Shown: piece by piece, positions 57,391 through 64,000 of the stretch
How the letters are laid out: each line of letters opens with the position of its first letter
Numbering within the stretch: position 1 is the first letter of the stretch
From: Typhlomys cinereus
Taxonomy: Eukaryota; Chordata; Mammalia; Rodentia; Platacanthomyidae
Reading direction: 5' to 3'
Length of the DNA stretch: 64,000 nt
NCBI GenBank assembly: GCA_023101885.1
Contig: JALPQD010000004.1
Location: 14,591,688 to 14,655,687 of the forward strand
Program-made: the position numbers and the translations under genes
Notes under the pieces: generated by a model
The model's database searches: none
What the model saw: the letters and a program-made list of their open reading frames with translations, nothing else
Told to the model about the DNA's origin: nothing

Positions 57391-60300
57391 AGTCCCACTT
57401 TTATATTATTTTTTATCTTTCTATTTAACAAACATAAGGAATGGTTGTTCCTGCCCCTCTCCTTTCTCCCTCAATACTTTCCCTTTCTTTTCCCAACTTT
57501 CCCTCAATTCACCATTTCATCCCTTTCCCTCCCACTCTTTCTGCTTGTTTATACCCCAAGGATCCCTTTGGTTTTCTGTTCTAGTAGAAGGTGAGGCCTC
57601 TGTGATAGATTAAGTGGCCCTTCTTTGGGTAGACCCACTGATAAGAGACCCTCCCCTTCATCTCCCTAACCTTCGCCCCTAAGTTTCCTCTGCATGTAAT
57701 TATATCTCCACAGTCCCTCACTAGAAATGGGGAGGAATGTTGAAATGTCAGTTAGTGTGCAGGTCAGGTGAGGATAAGACTCATTGCAATGAATTCCTAG
57801 ATGCAGTAGCTCTGTCTTTATGGAATGACCAGGCTGGCAGTGGACCTCCCCACCTTTAAGCTCTTATAATCTTACTGCCCCTCTTCCAATTTATTTCCTG
57901 AGCCTTAGGATAGGGAGAGATTTTGTTCTTCTGATTCAGCTTGAACACTCTAGGATCAATGGTACACTGCATTTTGGTTGGTTGCTCTTATCTGTTTTCA
58001 CTGCTCTTCTCTTGCAAAACGCTGTGTGTTGTCCAAGTGTTGAAATATTTTTTTATCTAAAGATAAAATGAAAGGCTTTTAATGTGGTTTACTATCTGGT
58101 GTCTGCTGTTAGTATTGAGGCATCTATCTGATCCTTTCCATTGTGGTTTAGAATGGTTTACATTGCTGGGCATGTGTTCTTGTCATTGAGAGGGGAGGAG
58201 ATTTGGAGGTAGCCCTATTCCCTAACCTGTGTTATTTTTCTTTTTTCCTCTTAAGACTATTCTTACTTAAAAGCCTCTTTTATCTGTTTTCCTCAGTTCT
58301 GTTGTTTCCTGCTCTTTTGAAGTTTTCTTCTCTGCGAATTGGCATGTGTTCCTTTGTATTTATGAGTATTGTAAGAGCTTCTATTTGATTATATCAAAAT
58401 GAATGCTTAATGCTAGGATCAATGTATAAGGGAGGACATTATTTATCTTTCTCCTCTGGGATATTTCACTCAGTATTATTTCTTCCCGTTCCATCCATTT
58501 ACTGACAAATTTCATTGGTTCATCTTTCCTGACACCTGCGTAGTATTCCATCATACATATGTACCATGTTTTCATTAAGTATTCATCAAGTGTTGAATAT
58601 CTAGACTGATTCAATTTTTTTGCTATCCAAAAAGAGCTACTATGAATATGATTGTACACTCTATTGCAGGATGTGGTGCTCTTCAAGAATATTTCCAATA
58701 GCTTAGTTATATGAAATTTCAATTTTTGATTTTCTCAGGAACATCCAAATTTATCTCCAAGGCAGTTGTATGAGTTTAAAATCCCATAAGCAAAGTATAA
58801 AGGTTCCCTTCTCCCTTCATCTTGGACAGCATTTGTTGCTGTATATGTTTTAGATGTTAATCATTCTAACTAGAGTGATATTGTATCTCAGGGTTTTCTT
58901 AATTTGCATTTCCTTAATGACTAGGGAAGTAGAACATTTGTAAAGATCTTTGTCAGACATTTGAATTTTGACTTATGAGAAGTTTTTTTATAGTACTACA
59001 GCCCACTTTTAATGGGGTTGTTTACTTCTTAGATACTTAATTTTTTAAGTTCTTTATGTATTCTAGATATTAGACTTTTTTAGGATATATGGCTAGTAAA
59101 GATGCTTTCCAATTCTGTAGATTGCCTTTTGCTTGATCAACAGTTTACCTTGTTGATTAAAAGCTTTTTAATTTCATGTAGTACCATTCTTCTGTTACTG
59201 GACTGATTCTCAATGGCTTTGGGGACCTATTGAAGAAATGCTGGCTGAGGCTAATCAATTTAACAGTATTCCAATGTTTTCTTCTAAGAATTTTATAATT
59301 TCTGGTCTAACATGTTTTTTGATCCATTTGGAGTTTATTTTCATTCAGGGAGACAAATAAGGATGCAGTTTTATTCTTCTGCATGTAAAATTCAATTTTA
59401 CCAGCATCATTTGTTGAAGATACAGTATTTTTGCACATACATCAAAGTTCATTTGGAATTTTGATTGGAATTGCATTATATATGTATATTTTATTAGGTA
59501 GAAATGATATTTTAACAATGCTAATTCTGTTGGTTCATTAGCATAAGAGGTCTTTCCACTATCTGGTGTCTTCTGTAATATTTTTTTTATGGATTTAAAG
59601 TTTTGATTGTCTAGATCTTTTACATCTTTGGTAGGTTTATTCCAACTTAATTCACTTTTCTAGGAGCAGTATTAAATTTTATTGTTGCTCTCAGGTCTTT
59701 CTTGTTTTGTTTTTCCCTGATGTATAGAAAAATCACTGATATCTGAACATTAATTTTGTATCCTGCCACAATATTGAGCTTATTTATTAGTTTCAGAAGT
59801 TTCTTGGCAGAATTTTGAGGAGTATTGAGATAGGATTATGTGATCTGTGAATTTACTTTCTTCTTCTTCAAGTTGCATCCATTTTGTCATCTCTTGTCTT
59901 ATAGGTCTAGATAAGACTTCAAGTACAATGTTGAATAGAAGTGATGAGAGTGGGAACCCTTGACTGTTACTGGGTATATCCAATTTTCAACCATTTAGTA
60001 TAATTTTTGCCATGTAACTATTGCATATTACCTTTATTATTGTTTTAAATGTCCCTGCCAATGTTACTTTCTCCAGAGTCTTTATCATAAAAGGTTGTTC
60101 AAATTTGTCAAATGCTTTTTCAGCATTGAGAGCATTTGTTTATATGGTAAATTATATTTGTAGATGTACATATATCAAATAAAACATGTTTCTGGGGAAA
60201 AAAAAACTAACTTGGTCATACCGAATGGATTTTTTTGACATGATTTTGAATCTGGTTTGTTAGAATTTTGTTGAGAACCTAGTATCTGTATTCATCAATA

Positions 60301-61344
60301 AAATTGGTCCATAGTTTTCTTTATTGCTGGGTTTTTATTTGGTTTTGGCATCAGTGTAATATTGGCTTCACACATAAAGTTTGGATGTGTTCCTTACTTT
60401 TCCATTTTTTTAAAATAATTTAGGTATTAATATTAGTATGTAAGTAGGAGTAATTAGTACATAAGTAGTATTAATTTTAATTGTTCTTTAACTATCTGGT
60501 AAAATTCTGCATTATATCCATCTGGTCCTGGGTTTTTCTTGGTAGGAAATTCATGATTACTTCTTCAAACTTATCCCTTGTTGCAGGACTATTTAAACAA
60601 TCAGTTCACCATGGCTTAACTTTAGTGTGTTTATGTGTTTAGAAATTTGTCCATTTCTTTGTGATTGTCAAACTTGGTAGTATGTAAATTTTTAAATTAT
60701 GACCTTATGATTCTCTGTATTTCTTTTACATCTTCTGTGATAGCTCCATCTTTAATTTTACTAATTTGGGTTTCCTCTGTTTCAGTTTTGGTTAATTTGG
60801 CTAAAAATTTGCCAATCTAGCTAAGTGTTCAAAGTACCAGCTCTTTGACTGATTAAATCTTTGTATTGTTTTCTTTGTCTCAATTTCAGTTTTTGCTTCC
60901 CGATTCTATTACTCTCTGCACATCTACTTCTATTGGGGTTGGTTCGTTCTTGTTTCTCTAAAGATTTAAACTGCATTGTTAGGATTTTTGCTTGTTATGC
61001 TTCCTTTTTTTTTTTTCTTTGATGTAGGCATTGAGTGCTATGAATTTTTCTCTTTGAAATGCCTTTATCATTCCCAAATGTTTTATATGATTTCATTTCA
61101 TCATCATTGAGTTCTATGAACTTTTGAATTTCTATTTTTACTTCTGACAGGACCCATTATCTCATTCAGCAGCATACTATTAAACTTCTAAGAGTTTATG
61201 AACTTTCAATTGTTTGCCTTGTTATGGTGTCCATTTTTATTCCATGGTGGTCAGATAGAGTGCAAGTCATAATTTGAATTTCTTGTATTTGTGGGCTTGC
61301 TTTGTGACCTAGTATGTGGGCTCTTTTGGAGAAGGCATGTCTTA
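57391..61344 (-). mobile_element. Old L1 (-): 3'UTR, RT and part of endonuclease
   Basis: Polypyrimidine 3'UTR block at 57450-57545. The ORF2 C-terminus is at 58722-58381 (a 'YICMMEYYAGVRKDE' stretch like the usual C-terminal YxxMEYYSAIK motif). The RT core is at 59983-59780 ('[22 protein letters not shown]'), and further RT is near 60540 ('GPDGYNAEF'-like). The endonuclease end is at 61300-61220 ('SDHHGIKMDT'). FADD-type catalysis is lost and many stops are present. 5' truncated within the endonuclease, right where an LTR is inserted. Confidence 0.88.
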
Positions 61345-61350
61345 ATGACC
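61345..61350 (+). repeat. LTR target-site duplication, left
   Basis: 'atgacc', versus 'atgact' at 61804-61809: five of six bases match. Confidence 0.75.
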
Positions 61351-61803
61351 TGTGGGGGTCCCCGGGGATCACAGATCCAACCTGCAAGTCAGTCAGGCGG
61401 GTCCTACCACAGGGGGGATCCGGGAAAGTGAGTGCGCTGTTCCAGCTCCCAGCTCCCAACCCTCCTTCACTCGAGGACAATCAGACCCGACTCATTTATT
61501 GCAAGTTCACAGCCATCTTATAAAGGCAGAAACAGCAAGGTGAATTACAGGGTGGGGAGATGGGCAACCAATCATCTTAAAGGTCAGGCCAGCACGCAGG
61601 CTGTATGTAGTGAAACATCTTTCCTGAGCTACTCCCTCCTGACTTCCTCTAACATGAGCTGTTCAACACATCCTGAGCCCCTCCCTCCTGACTTCCCCTG
61701 AGTTGCTCAAAACATCCTGAGCTGCCTTCCAGGCTTCCTCCATCAAAACATCTTTGTCTAACCTTGCTAGATTATTGAGGTCACCTAGACTGAGGCTCCC
61801 ACA
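61351..61803 (-). mobile_element. Solo LTR (ERV), 453 bp, with U3 repeats
   Basis: Ends are inverted: 'tgtgggggtcc' and 'ggctcccaca' (TGTGGG...CCCACA). On the minus strand it has TATA 'ctttataag' (61525-61517) and AATAAA (61500-61495) only about 20 bases later, so R is very short, as in some ERVK-type LTRs. U3 has three diverged direct repeats of about 35-49 bp (61625-61673, 61674-61717, 61718-61752) that look like duplicated enhancer units. CpGs survive ('actcgagg', 'atccggg'), suggesting it is younger than the flanking L1s. No internal genes, so it is a solo LTR. The open frames over it are chance. Confidence 0.9.
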
Positions 61804-64000
61804 ATGACTATTTTTAATTAGGCTGACTACTTTCTGAATATTCAATTTTTTTAATTCTTTGCATACTTACGATATTATTCTTTTATCAGATATGTAATCA
61901 GTGAAAATTTTCTACCACTGTGTGTTTGGAAGTAGAATTCTGCACTGAATGCATCTGGTCCTGGGCTTTTTTGATTGAGAGATTTGTATTTTTTTGTTGC
62001 TTGTTTAAGTAATTCAGTTCATATCGATTCAACTTTGGTATAATATATGTGCTTGGAAATTTGTCAATTTCTAGTTGTCAATTTGATATAGTATAAGCTT
62101 TGACGTTTGACCATTTAATTATCTGTATATCCTTAGTATCAGATGTGATAGCTCAATTTTCATCTCTAATTTTATGAATTTGGGTTTTCTCTCTTTTGGG
62201 TTTGGTTAATTTGGCTAAAGCCTTATCAATATTATTTATTTTTCAAAAAAACACATTTGTCTGTTTTACATTTCTGTTTTGTCTATATTTTAGCTATTTC
62301 TCTTTGATCTTATTAATCTCAACTGCTTTTGGGTTTGGTTTCTTTTTGTTTCTCTAAGGCTTTAAACTGCATTTTCAAGTTATTTACCTGTCATATTTCA
62401 TTTTTATGTAGATGTTAAGCACTATGAACTTTCCTTTTAGTATTATCTTCATTGTGTCAAACAGATTAAGCAACTTTGTGCTTTAATATCATTGCTTTCT
62501 AAGAATGTTTGAATTTCCGTCTTCACTTCAGCCTGTACCCATGTTATTAAGGTTCTTAGAGTTTGTTTCATTTCTGTTGTTTAGCTTGTTATGGATGTCT
62601 AGCTTTATTCTATGGTGATCAGATAGCCACAGGATATAATTTAAATTTTCCAGTATTTGAGGAGTCTTGCTTGTGGTCTCATATATGATTTTTTTTGGAG
62701 AACATTCCATAAACTTTTGTAAAGAATATATCCTCTTTAGATTAGGAAAGAACCGTGGTTCTACACATACACAGACACACACACACACGCGCACATACAC
62801 ACGCACATGCACACAGTTGAATAAATAATAATAATAAAAAAACTTTAGGACAGAAAGTTTGATGGATATCAGTCATGTCCATTTGGTTTATGGCTTGATT
62901 TAGTTCCATTGTGTCTGTTCAGTTTTTGGCCTATTAACCTGTCTTTTGCTTTGCTTATGCTGATCTCGTGTTTTAAACTTTGCATTATTTATTTAATAAA
63001 TATGAGTGAGCCTACATTGCATGCATATATGTTTTGAATTATGATCTCTTCATGATTAACTCTTCATGATGGATTGTTTCTTTAAAAAGTATGTGGCATC
63101 TTTCTCTGCTCTTAGGGTTTGCTTTGATTTGAAATCTATTTTGTCAGATATTAGAATGACTTCATCAGCTTGCTTCTTAGTTCCATTTGGAATGCTTCTG
63201 ATAAGCCCTTTACCTTTAAATAGTGCCTATCTTTCATGGTAAGGTATACTTCTTGGAGGCAACAGATTGTTGTGTTGTGATTTTTAATCCATTCTGGAAA
63301 GTCCATTGAATTAAAAATCCAATCTATATGGATGAGGGTTTCTTTCTTTAACTGTGGAAAGGTTTTATTTATGATTGTGTGAAAAAATTTTTATTTGGTC
63401 TTATGATTTGGAAGTCAATTTCATTGATGTTTCAGTTTATAATTGAAATTTATTTGTTAATTCCTGCCATTTTCTGAGTTTCTATGATTTTTATATTTGG
63501 AGTGATTTGCATAATAATTGTGCTGATATTACTTTGTAATTCCATCTTCTTGAGTGTATTTATCCTTTTCTTTACTCTCAAATATTTTTGTAGTACCTTT
63601 GCCACCCTGGTTTGGTGGACATGCAGGCCTTCAGTTTATTTTTTGTTGTGGAAGATTTATTTCTCTTTCACCTTCAATCATGACTGATAGTGTTACTGGA
63701 TATAGCAGCCTTAGTTGGCATCTGTTTGTCATAACTTGAAATAAGCCTCTTCAAGATTTCCATTGAAAAGTCAGCTATAATTCTGATAGGCTTACTTTTA
63801 AATACAAGTTGTCTTTTCTATCTTGTGGCTTTCATAATATTGTCTTTATTCTATACAGACAGCATGTTTGCTATTAGTGCCTGTTGGGGTTTTCTACTTT
63901 GATTATAACTGATTGGTGTGTGGTATGCATCTTTTATATGGATGGGGATCTCTTTCTCTAAGTGTAGAAAGTTTTTGTTGATGATGGTGTGAAAAAATGT
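61804..64000 (-). mobile_element. Old L1 (-): RT, endonuclease and ORF1 pieces
   Basis: After the LTR, L1 sequence resumes from a different part. A scrap of ORF2 C-terminus lies at 61810-61910, then RT ('SGPDAFSAEFY'-like, about 61975-61940), endonuclease ('SDHHRIKLDIHNKLN', about 62630-62570) and ORF2 start sequence near 63310. ORF1 remnants run from about 63340 to the window end (the 'FSMEILKRLIS'-like region near 63770-63730). All frames are broken. The jump at about 61915 is an internal deletion or a junction of two elements. Continues past 64000. Confidence 0.8.
62751..62842 (+). mobile_element. SINE 3'-tail fragment
   Basis: Only the last part of the tRNA-headed SINE is present: 'aaccgtggttctacac', a (CA)n-rich stretch, then 'agttgaataaataataat' and an A run. 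The head and body are missing. Inserted in the L1 endonuclease region. Weak flanking similarity ('tttagattaggaaag' and 'tttaggacagaaag') may be a target-site duplication. Confidence 0.8.

Noticed and set aside
61196..61480. 94-codon minus frame
   Set aside because: Fusion by chance of L1 endonuclease remnant and LTR sequence across an insertion junction.
1..64000. CRISPR array, bacterial operon or phage
   Set aside because: No regularly spaced repeats of that kind, no ribosome-binding-site-led compact genes; the content is mammalian interspersed repeats.

Overview
This window reads as gene-poor, AT-rich mammalian nuclear DNA, most likely from a rodent. The main evidence is the repeat content: LINE-1 (L1) retrotransposons of every age, B1-like (7SL-derived) and B4-like SINEs, a tRNA-headed SINE family with a (CA)n tail, solo endogenous-retrovirus LTRs, and many long (GT)n, (GA)n and (TTCC)n microsatellites. 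Nothing bacterial, viral-genomic or organellar was seen, and no tRNA, rRNA or CRISPR was recognised. The species cannot be fixed from sequence alone. No complete cellular gene was recognised. The only candidate piece of one is a possible terminal coding exon on the minus strand near 29.0-29.15 kb.

Layout. 1-2.5 kb: two old L1 3' ends on the + strand, closed by a (GA)n tract. 2.5-9.4 kb: mostly unique AT-rich DNA with an L1 3'UTR-like piece, a B4-like SINE, a B4/B1 pair and an L1 ORF2 scrap. 9.4-10.25 kb: a minus-strand truncated L1 whose tail carries a perfect 66-bp tandem duplication. 10.94-17.3 kb: the centrepiece, a nearly intact full-length L1 inserted in the same orientation into an older L1, with 12-bp target-site duplications, a two-unit CpG-rich 5' promoter, ORF1 and ORF2 broken by only four small lesions, and a short 3' transduction. 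18.4-21.5 kb: an older minus-strand L1. 22.4-23.9 kb: another old L1 5' end (+ strand) with a quite different, ~112-bp promoter monomer, followed by decayed ORF1. 24.3-27.9 kb: medium-reiterated repeats and SINEs. 28-37 kb: mostly unique AT-rich DNA with the exon candidate, a B1, an old L1 scrap and a 380-bp polypurine tract. 37.8-43.8 kb: SINEs, two clear minus-strand LTRs and a decayed plus-strand ERV LTR with a primer-binding-site remnant. 44-55 kb: mostly unique DNA with microsatellites, B4-like and tRNA-SINE copies and an AT-rich inverted repeat. 55.7-64 kb: stacked minus-strand L1s interrupted by a SINE, a 453-bp solo LTR and a SINE tail fragment.

Functionally, the only coherent system is retrotransposition. 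The young L1 encodes (in broken form) the RNA chaperone ORF1p and the endonuclease/reverse transcriptase ORF2p. The tRNA-headed SINEs have RNA polymerase III A/B boxes, A-rich tails and target-site duplications, consistent with mobilisation by L1 machinery. The LTRs are leftovers of ERV recombination. Most of the window is a record of nested insertions, which can be ordered by who interrupts whom.
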